Shown here: positions 44,796 to 55,191 of the stretch, in pieces
How positions within the stretch are numbered: position 1 is the stretch's first letter
How the letters are laid out: every line of letters starts with the position of its first letter
Source: Isoetes taiwanensis
Taxonomy: Eukaryota; Streptophyta; Lycopodiopsida; Isoetales; Isoetaceae
NCBI GenBank assembly: GCA_021234155.1
Contig: JAJEKV010000145.1
Coordinates: forward strand, 1-64,000
DNA length: 64,000 bases
Direction: 5' to 3'
The notes under the pieces: generated by a model
Database searches by the model: none
Seen by the model: only the letters and a program-made list of their open reading frames with translations
What the model was told of the DNA's origin: nothing
Translations under genes and position numbers: made by a program

Positions 44796-45489
44796 GCCTC
44801 TTATAGACTATCCACATAGTAAGACACCTCAGTTAAAATTAAAATGTCATCTATTCGATCATATGATTCTACTATCGATGGTAGAGAAAATTAGAAATTT
44901 GCTGAAAAATCATCTATTGGCCTTCCCCGTACATCGATCTCTTTCGTCATGCATTGGATTGCCAAATTCTCTAGTATAAGGCTCTGCCTCTTTACATTGT
45001 GCATTTATAGGGAGCAGTTTATTTTATTGCGTTCTTTCAGTTTATGGGCATCTAGAAGGGCCCATTTTAGTTTGACCTAGCATCTTCTAGTAGCCATCCG
45101 TAGTGCTTGAGACCTGGTGCAATTAGAGCTCCTTAGCAGCCACGATGCTTATATTTGTTCTGAATGCTTCTAACTGCATGCATCTCTGAACGTTACTTTT
45201 TTGTGGATACAATGGAAGCCAATAAATCCAATTCGAATATGCAATTCTAGAAGGTATTATATTGTTGGCCTCACAGATAACTTTTTTGTTTTCTTGTGCT
45301 TCATCTTGACATGATGATTGTATGTGTACTTTCATATGCCATGTTCCAAACTCATCGACATGCTCTGGAATAACTGTCGCATAAGCGCAACCCATATCTC
45401 CACTTCTATTTTCTATTTTTAACACATGGATCAACATTAACTTAATGGTGTAATGTCTTTGTATAAAAACGTGATTTACATTTATTTTG
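44796..45489. other. No recognised feature
   Basis: AT-rich flank between the LINE and the second copy of the duplicated segment. The minus-strand frame at 45,123-45,500 has no recognised domain and is not believed coding. Confidence 0.5.
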
Positions 45490-46530
45490 TATTCTGGCAT
45501 ATTCAGATATTTGTGGAGATTATATTTTCCTACTCAAGAACGATCTGCGGATGGTCAATCTTTTGCAAAATGGAGACATATTTGCAAGAGAAAAGCAAAA
45601 TCTTAAGCTAAGATCATTTTCCTTTTCTTGTCCAAGAAGTATTGTCCAGGATTGCTTGTGTAGCAATGATCAAATAGATCAAGATGATAATGAAGCCATG
45701 TTTGGAGACATACTTGGAAATTATGCATGCTCCAAATGCGGCTTTAAGAAAGCTGCTAAGGTAACTCTTGTAAAAAGACTAGTAGGATGCAGGAGCATAT
45801 GTTATAGCTGATGTGAGTATGCTTTCAAGTCTTTTGCCAATTGTAATTTTCAAGATGCTAGTATTCAGAGATGGTGCATTATCATTGGATTGCTGCTACT
45901 GTAGAAAATAAGATTGCAATATAAATCTTCCATGATCTGGCCTTTAACAATCTCAAATTAAATTTTAAGGGATTGATTTGCCTAAATGATATACTCACAT
46001 AATTCTTGCAGCTAAGATAAATTTCACTTTATCACAAAAAACAAATACAATTTTTTCATTCCAAGATGCTAGTGTGCAAATACCTTGTTCATGACTTTCT
46101 TCTCCAAGGAATATTTACATTATCTTATGATCTTCATATGGAAAATGAGAAAAATCTTACTGGGCAGAATATAAATGGCAGTGATTGTATTACATCTTGA
46201 CAATATACAAAACCTGAGTGAACAACAAAACTAGAGTAAAATACAGAGGATTTGAATGCATTGTTGCAATGTATAACTTTGCATGCTTATTGGGAATATG
46301 GAAAAGCAAGAGTAGCAAGAATAACATTATATGTATCGCCAGTAGGACCGTGAAAAATTAGCTTGTAGAATTAGAAAGGAATGAGGTATGTAATGTGGGA
46401 TGAGATGGTACTTAGTCTACAAAAGCAACTAAACTGATGGAAAGTCGCGCAAAGTGCAGGAAGAATTGTAGTAGCAAAGCATGTGTTGTTCAATAGACAT
46501 ATATACTTATCTTCTTATCATTATATGAAG
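45490..46530 (+). repeat. Duplicated segment, copy 2, with possible exon
   Basis: Sister of 38,525-39,715 without the MITE. Frame 45,551-45,811 encodes NEAMFGDILGNYACSKCGF and KKAAK, then GTAACT (possible donor). The Cys-X2-Cys pair could be part of a zinc site. It looks like a captured or decayed gene fragment inside a dispersed repeat. The product is unknown. Confidence 0.7.
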
Positions 46531-47280
46531 ATAAATTCAATTGTGAAAACCAAGAAGCTAACTAAGAGAGGCCAGAAGAAGAGAGGTACACAACTGAAAG
46601 AAAGCCACATCTGGGCATCTCCACTAAAAACCAACAATAATGGCCACAATCCTCAATAATAGCCACAGTGCTAAAGCCACATCTGGGCATCACCACTAAA
46701 AACCAACAATTAGCCACAATGCTTACAATGCTAATGCCACAGAGAAATCCAACAAGAGTAAAGGATGCCTGCCCAACTTAAGCCACCATGCCACAAAGAG
46801 CCACACATTAGCGACCATGCTAATGCTGCCCGAGCCACAAAGCTCCTCCACAGTCTGCACAACAGAGAAATCCAACAAGAGTAAAGGAATTAGTGGAAGC
46901 AAATGTTGAGAAGGAACAAAGGTCTATCCCAACACTTAGATAAACTCACAGAATAGAGAGAGGGTGGGTGGGTGGGTGGGTTGTTGAGAAGGATGGTTCA
47001 CGGTAAACAATGGAGATGCAGATGAGCTGATGGAAAAGAAGAGAGAAAGAAGGGCATAAAAAGGACGATAGGAACTTGTAACTGCCAAAACTAACTCATG
47101 GCAATGATTTTGACAATTACATTTATCTTCTTATCATTATACGAAGTTAAATTCAATTGCCAAAACTAGCAAGCTAACTAAGAGAGGCCAGAAGAAGAGA
47201 GATGCACAATTGAAAGAAAGCCACATCCGGGCATCTCCACTAAAAACCAACAATAATAGCCACAATGCTGAAAAATAGAG
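46531..47280 (+). repeat. Dispersed repeat with internal direct repeats
   Basis: 46,531-46,660 and 47,131-47,272 are near-identical (CTAACTAAGAGAGGCCAGAA, GGGCATCTCCACTAAAAACC). Between them, GCCACAAT-type words repeat. 46,980-47,110 matches 52,858-52,985 (GTTGAGAAGGATGGTTCACG to CATGGCAATG). The family recurs beside the DIRS-like element and as the target of the retrocopy at 52,975. Confidence 0.7.
46962..46980 (+). repeat. (GGGT)n, G-quadruplex-capable
   Basis: Four consecutive GGGT units followed by GGG give five G-runs with one-base loops, a strong quadruplex pattern on the plus strand. The sister repeat near 52,850 lacks it. Confidence 0.75.
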
Positions 47281-47289
47281 GCAGCTGTG

Positions 47290-48372
47290 TTAAGGGGTGT
47301 AGGGAGGCGTAGTGGAAGCCAACAAAAAGGCCAAGACACTAGGATCTTCAAGACCTAAGCCTAAGGAACGAGAAACAAGCAGTTGTTGTTGGATAGATGG
47401 CAAAACATAACCATCTTTAGCTAAATTAGAGCGCCAACGACCATGAGCCTTAAAAATTCTATCCGAGACACTCGAAGCAGCTGCTGAAGTGGCTCCTCCT
47501 CTCCTTGCTGAATGGGTACCAAAGGTACTAGCGTCTTTGCCAATGGCAGCAAGGCAAAGCTTAAACCAAGTTCTCGGGGTGGAATATGAGACAGACCCTC
47601 TCCTCAGATAACAACCATGATGTGTCACACGTATGCCCCTAATCAAATGGCCACCAGTCACACCATCCACTTCGGCGTAATTCCCCATCCTCAACAGTCT
47701 TTCCAAAAGGCCGACGGGGCAATAAGGACCAGAGAAGCGGGCAATAGAAACCCAAACACCAACACCCAACTGATCTGTCTTTGAAGAACGAATAAAAAGG
47801 CTAGCATGGGTATCCAAAATTAAAATCTCATTCCAAAGAAAGGATAGCAGCTCCTTACTGCATAGGAAAGCAACAAAGGCAATAACAATAGATGTACATC
47901 TCATAATGTCCAAAAGAGAAGCTGAAGGAGAAGCAAAATGTTCAAAAAGCTTGCGGATCATATGAGGAAGGATGGATTGTTTCTTATTAAGCGAAGGAGT
48001 GGACAATCTCTTAGCCACATCTCGAGCAAGGCCAACTAGAGGATGATCTGTAGGCTTTGAGTAACCGACAAGAAGGTGATGAAAAGCAACAACAGCAATG
48101 GTCGTGCTGATACGAGCTAATGGATTAGAAAAGGAAGTGAGCAGCAAAGTGAGGAAAAGGCAAACAGTGGAAGGCTCCGCAGGTAGGAAAACCAGGTTCT
48201 TAATCTTGCACCAATCCTTAAAAAGGTTCCAAACATGTTGATAACCCCTCAAAGTACTTTCAGATCTAGAAGACACCAAAAACTTTTGAAAACAGCTCTT
48301 CAACTTAAGCAACTCATCGTCGCCACCCAACGTTAGCCAGAACTCATGAAGAAAAAACATCTGCAAGAACAC
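47290..48372 (-). pseudogene. Tyrosine recombinase of the DIRS-like element
   Basis: 360-residue open frame, the longest intact one in the element. It has an N-terminal core-binding region (SESTLRGYQHVWNLFKDWC, residues about 35-55) and a catalytic domain. HSARRGGATS (the H-x-x-R box), FKAHGRWRS (the His/Trp position) and KDGYV (nucleophile Tyr) are present. The first catalytic Arg, expected in the phrase FLRxxEL, reads FLCSKELL. Cys by a CGC to TGC change would inactivate the enzyme. This enzyme would integrate circular cDNA without an integrase. It could be incomplete at the N-terminus. Confidence 0.88.
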
Positions 48373-48452
48373 AACTCACCTAATTAGTATTCACAAATCG
48401 TAACGCAATAATAGGACTTGTCCGCTTCCGACGCGACAACTTAGAGGTTGAG

Positions 48453-49775
48453 CTAGGTACAAGACCTTCCACCCGCAGGGAAATACAAGTGGTCTACAAT
48501 CTTCGAATCCCATTCTCCAGCATCATCGTGTAGGGCTGGCCACCAAGGAGCTGATTCCCAATGAAAGACCACCAGGGTGCAATCGGCTTTGCAGGCTCTA
48601 AAAATGCAAAAGCTTTGAAGATCAAGGCTGGTGGAGGCAAGCAATAGTTATTTGCACCATTCCAAGACTGAGAGAAGGCATCTGGAGGGCAAGGGTCCCC
48701 TGGGATAGGTGCCAACAGTTGAAATTAGGTAGGAGATGGTTGTCTAGATTGGCAAAGCGATCCCAATCATGGGGTCCCCAGGCTAGGTCAATGATGCAAA
48801 AAACCTCAGGCATCATAGTCATCAAAATCCTTCGGCCAAACACTGTCATGAACGACGCAATCATACCCAAGAAAGAAGCAAATTTGCGGGTAGACACCTT
48901 AGACTCCAAGGAAAGCGACTTGGCCAAATCCAAAAACTTCTGACGACGCTGTGGTGCAATAGGCAAGAGTCCTGACGACGAACTGACCATAAATTTTAAG
49001 AACTTCACTTCAAAGGAAAACTCAAGTTGACACTTGTGCGGAGCAATGACAAACCCAGCAGAACTAAAAGCTTGGAGGACAAAAGCACGCGAGAAGTAAA
49101 AATGTTTGGAAGCCACAGCAAAAATAAAGTCATCCACATAGGGAATACAACGAACTGAATTAGCCCTAAAGTGTTTTACTATTTGACGGATCAATTTTGT
49201 GAACACATAACATGCAGTAGATAGACTAAAAGGGAGGGCTGTGAACATGTATGACTTCCCCTGAAACTGGAAACACAAGTAAGTCCAAGATGATGGTTGC
49301 ATAGCCATATGGTGATAACCTGAATGAAGATCTATGGTAAATAAGCCATCATCCATTCTCAAAACCACTGGTAACTCGTTGATAGTTTCATATTTTAAGG
49401 TCTTTTGTCGAAGAATTGATTGATATAATGGAGATCCAAGATTAAGCGAAGTTTGTTACCTGCTTTAGGAACTACACCTAGGGGAGAGTTGATGAAAGGG
49501 TTGGAAGGAGATTCAATGGCCGCACCAGCTTTAATCAAGTCTTGAATGGCAGAGTACACGAAAGAAGAGTGTTGTGCCACGAGAGGTTTTGACCAAGGTT
49601 GCGAAAGAGGGGAATTTAGCCAAGGGAGTTTGTAGCCATTTTTTATCCAATCCAATACCATAGAGCTATTAGAAATTGATTGCCAAAATGGAAAATGATC
49701 TCTTAAGCGAGTGCTAAGGGAATGGGTCGAGGCACTGGAAAAAACATTTATATTTGGACACAAACAAATCATCAC
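48453..49775 (-). pseudogene. RT-RNase H of the DIRS-like element
   Basis: Frame 49,775-49,395 has WIKNGYKLPW, IESPSNPFINSPLGVVPKAG and KLRLILDLHYIN, the DIRS-type RT opening. Frame 49,368-48,622 has DDGLFTIDLHSGYHHMAM (motif A), FTALPFSLSTACYVFTKL (motif B) and CIPYVDDFIF (motif C, YVDD at 49,129-49,140), then an RNase H region. Frame 48,715-48,494 has DAFSQSWNGANNYCLPPPAL, typical of the RNase H end of DIRS/Ngaro. Shifts near 49,385 and 48,640 break it. Confidence 0.88.
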
Positions 49776-50011
49776 ACGAGATATTTAGAACCCCTGGAAA
49801 TTATAACACAAAGGCGCATTAGGATTTTTAAAATAAACTCGAGCGTAAAATGAGAACACTAAACAATAGAATGGAAAGAAGAAGTACAATTGACTCCCAT
49901 TATTGAAATACATCAACGACAACATCTCAACTCAACTGAGAAAGAACTACACTTAATTAAGATCTATTATAAAAAATAGCATTAGGATTTGCAAGCAGCG
50001 GGAGACGCAGT

Positions 50012-50920
50012 TTTTTTTGAAGAACGACAAACTTTATTGAAACACCAAGCCAAAAGCCAGATACAAATGCAGAGGCGGGAATAAAATTTCAGAGGATAAT
50101 ATGATCCACTGAATATAACCACCAGCCTATGCATAAGACAACACACTCAAATAGGACTCAAATATCAACTGTCACTTGGCAGGAACAAGCGAAGAACAAT
50201 GGTAGGCCTTAGCGATTCTAGCTTGTGCGTCCTGGAGGACTACTGCAGGGGGAATATCTAAACCCTGAAAGATACACAATCTTCTGCGCTTCCAGATGGA
50301 CCACAACAACCATCCTGATGCCAAATGAAATGCTTGACTCCGCACCTTATTCCAAGTATTCGGGTAAATAGCCAGAAGCACTTGCTGACTTGTCAATGTC
50401 ACATGAAAAAGAGAGAGCAGCCAAGACCAAACAGGCTGGAGATTATCACATAAAAAGAAACAAGCTCAATGGTCTCATCCCTTTGCTTGCACAGTGGGCA
50501 GAGTGCTAACACTCGAGGATCAAATATGTGGACAAGCACATTCACCCGAGGGCATCTATGAAGAATCTGCCACCAAAGCACAACCACCTTAGGATGGAGT
50601 AGTTTATCCCAAGCCCAAGTCCACATACGTCTCCAACTAGGAGGTGAGAGCTGAAGGGACCACTTAGTGGACGGTAGAAGGATATCACCATTGACAAGCA
50701 GCCTATACATAGAGTTCACAAGCCTATGCCCATGAACACTCTGGTGGGAAACCCACATGCACCCTTCGATAGCCTCTGGAGCAGCCAATGGCAGAGTACT
50801 AGCAACCTTTTGCCAAATAGGTCTATCCCATCGAGACAATAAGAATTTTGTTTGAAAGAGTTGCCAAGTCTCTAACTGGCCAGAATCATACCAAGTTGCA
50901 ACAGTTAAGATCCCTGTTGC
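50012..50920 (-). mobile_element. 5'-truncated L1 fragment with RT C-terminal zinc region
   Basis: In minus sense 50,839-50,399 encodes SRWDRPIWQKVASTL, WAWDKLLHPKVVVLWWQILH and CPLCKQRDETIELVSF, the zf-RVT region at the C-terminus of plant L1 RT proteins (W-x-L-x-P-K...W, CX2C). The second frame, 50,402-50,172, ends with ASGWLLWSIWKRR. A short A-run (50,015-50,022 as T) ends the fragment. It is inserted inside the DIRS-like element, same strand. Confidence 0.8.
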
Positions 50921-50929
50921 TGAGGCGCA

Positions 50930-51572
50930 GGAGAAATCAAAGATTTAATAGGACACCGCGCAGCCATATGGTCTGGTCTCTAACAAATAAAGCACAATCC
51001 TGACATACCAAAGGATCTTTTCTGCCTACCCTGACTAGGTCCCCATTCAAAAGCCAGCTTGCGAGCCTGACGGAGCCTCTTGTCATTATATGATGCAAAG
51101 GACCCAAATTCAAAACATTCTGCTACTTTAGGCCCATCCTGATCCCTTATAATTACCACTTGCTTCCGATTACCAATCATAGCATTACCTTTGTCAATAC
51201 ACTGCTGCAGGAAAGGAGTCAGATGCTTCTCGATCCTCAGTTTGCTCTCAATATCTGCAAAAACATCTTCAACCTCATTAAGGAAATCAAACTGGCGTAT
51301 GTTGCTTTCCAACTTGAGAGCTGGAGTCCTGGACTTCTTGCTTTTCTCTCAATTTCTTGTTGCAAAGCTATTATCTTCGCATCCAACTCACCCAAACGGT
51401 CATCCCTGTTGGACGCTAAACATTGTTTCATCCCCTTGGCCCAAGCTGGAGCACGGGACTGCTCTTCAGGGTCAGCAAAAGTATCCTGTAGCATATCAGA
51501 GGACTCCGCTAGCAGACATTTACCCAGCCTAATGGCCTCAGCCTTTGAAGAATCCTTTGGTAATCTAGACAT
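50930..51572 (-). pseudogene. Gag-like ORF of the DIRS-like element
   Basis: Frame 51,572-51,237 encodes a coiled-coil-prone stretch (LGELDAKIIALQQEIERKA). After a shift near 51,310 the frame to 50,980 has FEFGSFASYNDKRLRQARKL and ends CFIC-stop. Reading through the TAG gives RPDHMAARC, completing a perfect CX2CX4HX4C zinc knuckle. A CAG to TAG change would explain the stop. Assignment to the element rests on position and strand plus the nucleic-acid-binding knuckle. Confidence 0.6.
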
Positions 51573-51639
51573 AACTGTAGAACCCAGGAAGGGCTGTGAT
51601 AAACCAGGTCTGCCTTACAGCAAACAAGGAATTGACTTC

Positions 51640-51948
51640 AGTGATGACTTTATCATCCTCTAGCTGCTTTTAAACTATAGAAATGGTGGCGATTGTTTCC
51701 TATTTTTCCAACATTTTTATAGAAACGAATTTAGTAGAATTGGATGTTTTACCATAAAATTGGAGTTTTTACTGTAAAATGTTCATTAATTTGGCGAACT
51801 TACTATAATTGGGATGCAATATTATCAAATTTTGGCAATTTTATGAAGTTCTTTAGTGTACACATCCTAGTAAACCATCGAATCCAGATTTTAAAAAATA
51901 GTAAAATATAGCAACTTTACGAAGTTTCACACCTTAAAGTGTTCACTG
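51640..51948. mobile_element. 309-bp hAT-like MITE, copy 2 (inverted)
   Basis: Reverse complement of the copy at 38,715-39,023, same length. Perfect 8-bp target duplication ATTGACTT at 51,632-51,639 and 51,949-51,956. It is only slightly diverged from copy 1, so both insertions are fairly young. Confidence 0.9.
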
Positions 51949-52130
51949 ATTGACTTACAACAAAAAGGGGATTGAACAAGTTGTTACAGCAAAAAGGGTA
52001 TTGACTTACAGCAAAAGGGGATTGAACAAGCTGTCACAGCAAAAAGGGAATTGAATAAGTTGTAGGCCTGCGCAATTGGGGTGAATGCTAGGCTATGGTG
52101 AATGCTAGGTGAATGCTAGGCTGCTTACAC
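51949..52130 (+). repeat. Degenerate minisatellite (TTACAGCAAAAAGGGGATTGA)
   Basis: Several imperfect tandem units of CAGCAAAAAGGGGATTGA type at 51,949-52,060, then GTGAATGCTAGGCT repeated at about 52,080-52,125. One partial unit lies on the other side of the MITE (51,615-51,639), so the MITE split this tract. Confidence 0.65.
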
Positions 52131-52974
52131 ACTAATAAACCATGGAACAAGAAGGCCACACAGCCAACTTTGTGTAGATAACAATGACAGAATAAGGGAC
52201 CACAAAGAAAAAAGTTGATCTGCGCTAAATAAACCCCGGTCTGCTAAAGAAGGGGCTGGAAAATCCTGCAGCCAAACCGTTCCATGCTGGGGAACTCGGA
52301 CAGAAACCCGCCAAATCCACTGCTAGAAACTCCCACAGAAATGATGTTAAAGCAAAAATGGATTTAACAAACCTAATGACCCGTAGACAAGAAACTTCAA
52401 CGCTGGGAAACCTAAAGGACCAAGCTAAAGCAAAAGCTGAAACTCCAACAGAGCTGATGTCGAAGCAAATAAGGAAGTGGTCCTTTGACGGCCTTCCGAG
52501 CAAAATCAAAATATCAACAGCCGATCAAGATCCACATCAGCCGATTAACGACCCTAAACCAAGAACATATATGTGCAACCGAAATCAGGAACAGACGACC
52601 CAAACAACAGCCGAAAAAACCTCTGAATCAGCCGATTAACCCCTGGAGCCAAAAATCCCCTGAAATAGCCGATTATCCCCTGGAGCCAGAAGAAAGTTGA
52701 AGCCAGAAGAAAGTTGAAGCGTGCAAGAACCGATTAGGGGCAGTGCAAAAGACTAGCAAGAAAACTTGTAAAGGTAGATATGGAAATGGGCGAAGCCGCC
52801 AAGGAAACCACAAGGTACAAAATGGGAAAACACAGCCAGAGACAGAGACGGATTTGTGTTGTTGAGAAGGATGGTTCACGGTAAACAACGGAGATGCAGA
52901 TGAGCTGATGGGAAAGAAGAGAGGAAGAAGGGCATAAAAAGGACGATAGGAACTTGTAACTGCCAAAACTAACC
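52131..52974. other. Unassigned DNA with small tandem duplications
   Basis: No gene recognised. GAAACTCC(C/A)ACAGA recurs 112 bases apart near 52,327 and 52,439. AGCCAGAAGAAAGTTGA is doubled at about 52,683-52,718. The end (52,858-52,974) belongs to the dispersed repeat also seen at 46,980-47,110. Confidence 0.5.
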
Positions 52975-53009
52975 CATGGCAATGGTTTTTTTTTTTTTTT
53001 TTTTTTTTT

Positions 53010-55095
53010 ATTATTATGAGGATATCTCAGATAATGGAAGTAATAATTGAAAACCATTACTCTATCTAACATGATTGGACAAATATGGACATATGAGGTA
53101 ATGGTATAAGGAGTATAGTTTTCCCAAATTATAATTAAAAATACAAGAAAGATAACGTAATGGTTTATTCAAAATTGTCTTTTAACCTTTTAGGGTTATG
53201 CATGATCGACATCTACCATGGCCGGTATCAAGGAACGGCCACAGATGAAGGCGTGACCTCTGTCCGGCAATAAGCTGCTCACAAATTCCGTTTTAGGTAT
53301 GTTCTTTCTCTGCTGGAAACTTAAGGACACAACTTAAGATGTATGGGAGATGTCTAAGTACACGCCATATTCTGCTATAAATATGTGCATGTCAATCCAT
53401 TCGGATGGCCCTTCCTGTGCTTCTGTCTTGGTGAGGGAGAGACGCTGGATCAGATGTAACTATTGGTTAATGGGTAGAAAGAAGGGTGATTTAAACATGG
53501 CCACTAGGAAGAGGCTGGAGTTTGAAAGGGAAGCAGGGCCAAAGAACAAGAAATTGTTCGATTTTAGAAGAGCAGCCAAAGGCCCCAGGCGTAATAACAA
53601 GAAGAGTTCTTCAATCTCACGAAATGATGTTAGTAATACCAACATCAAGGAAGGGGAATGCTAGCACCAAAGCCGCTGAAAACACTGTGCAAGAGGTCGT
53701 GCAATCAAAGAGGTTGAGACTTCTCACAAAGAACCGATCCTATGAAGGCACCAACCAACTCATCTTTACAATTGGGAGCTCTCCAAAAATCAAGACCATT
53801 CGTGTTTTGGGTTTCTTCCTTTTATTTATACTTAATGAGTAATATAGACTTAGATCTAGTGATCTGCTTATGAAAATGAATAAAGCATGAAATATTTCTG
53901 TCATCTTACATTCTGCTTTAACTGGATCTGGTATATGACCATGAAAAGCTGCAGTCTACAAACTTGTTGCCTAAAATTGTCCAGATCTGAATAATCCAAA
54001 GGGTTTTTAGGTAATAAAATGTATTGAGCCTAATAATGCATTCTTTAATTTGCATTTGATTAAGGTTTTATTCCTAATTATGAAGCAGATCTCATGTTTG
54101 TTTGACCAGTTCAAGTTACATACGTCTGGCAGGTGTTAACCCATTATATGGACTAAGATCTGGCATGAGATTGATTAGATGATATAAACCTGCTCGTATC
54201 ACTTCGATAGGATAAATGCGCAAGGTTAAATGATCCATGTTGTATATATAGAAATAGCTAAGGTTAGATAAGCCTTGGTAAAATAACATGGTAAATGGTT
54301 TAGCAGAATATACCACTGGACTAAATAAGTAAACTCCATGTGATGGTGTTTAATGGACAGAGGTCTGGATTTACTGCTAGTAATTTGATTTTCAGTTGAG
54401 CAGCATAGCACAAGGGGCTGGCCATAAACTAATGGCAATCATGAAGTAAGTACATGGGTAACTTCAAGTAAAAACTCACGATGGCTCTAAGGTAAGGGAG
54501 CATCTGAGCATGAAGGATCTGGAAATGTAACTAAATCTTGCCTCACTGTTTTTAATACCAGTAGAACTTGGAACTATTCACATGCACAGTTATGTTTTAA
54601 TACATTGTGGCATGGTAAAGGGGATAAACCCAAGAAAACCTATAGCTTACCTGTCAGTTCTGCCTTAATTACCCTACCCTGGCTAATCTTTGGCTGTTTA
54701 ACTGCAGGTAACCAGGTTTTCTTGTTCCATGCTTTGATGTTTCTACTTCTACTTAAGCTATGGTTCAAACTACAAGCTATCAAGTAAGCATGTTCCATAA
54801 GGAGAAATTCAATGTATGAAAGTCACCAGAAACATGTACGCTTTGGAACCTATGTATACATTCGATGGGATACCTCATTGGATACAATCATAAGGTTTAA
54901 TGGTTAAACAGTTTGATTTTTTGGAAATATGTGTACCTTTGAATTTATCCAATATCTGGAATTTTAATCTAACTTTATCTTTGGCCTAGGAAATTTGTCC
55001 TGTAGATTTTCTAGGGCTGCAAATTGCAGACTTAATTTTTCTGTAAGAATTTTTAAGTTTGGGAATCTGGAAACAGATTGTATAAGGGTTTTTTT
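53010..55095 (+). repeat. Left pseudo-LTR of the PLE
   Basis: Matches 59,121-61,213. Differences concentrate at CWG sites, for example CATCTGAGCATGAAGGATCTGG here against CATCCGAGCATGAAGGATCCGG there. It contains TTTTAGGGTT, one plant-type telomere heptamer (53,187-53,197), and an ORF (53,350-53,842). Confidence 0.92.
53350..53842 (+). pseudogene. Basic ORF in the left pseudo-LTR
   Basis: Starts MSKYTPYSAINMCMSIHSDG and contains the basic stretch RKRLEFEREAGPKNKKLFDF. After a shift near 53,640 it ends GFFLLFILNE-stop. The copy in the right pseudo-LTR (59,463-59,957) encodes the same peptide with shifts at other places, so a consensus of about 165 residues is likely. Rich in Lys/Arg and Ser, possibly a nucleic-acid-binding first ORF. 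No known domain was recognised. Confidence 0.5.
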
Positions 55096-55191
55096 ATCTT
55101 AGACTCAGCTTTCTAGTTTTACTAGAGACCAAGATAAAGTTATATTCTTACAGGATTTGTAGAATGCTAATTATTTGAATAAATTTTTCAG

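Larger units (their letters stand above)
47281..51639 (-). mobile_element. DIRS/Ngaro-like tyrosine-recombinase retrotransposon
   Basis: In element sense: gag-like ORF with zinc knuckle (51,572-50,930), RT-RNase H (49,775-48,453), then tyrosine recombinase (48,372-47,290). RT plus tyrosine recombinase defines the DIRS order. An L1 3' fragment (50,012-50,920) is inserted between gag and RT. No methyltransferase domain was recognised, which favours Ngaro-like over DIRS1-like, but the element is damaged. The characteristic split or inverted terminal repeats were not identified, so both limits are approximate. Confidence 0.8.
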
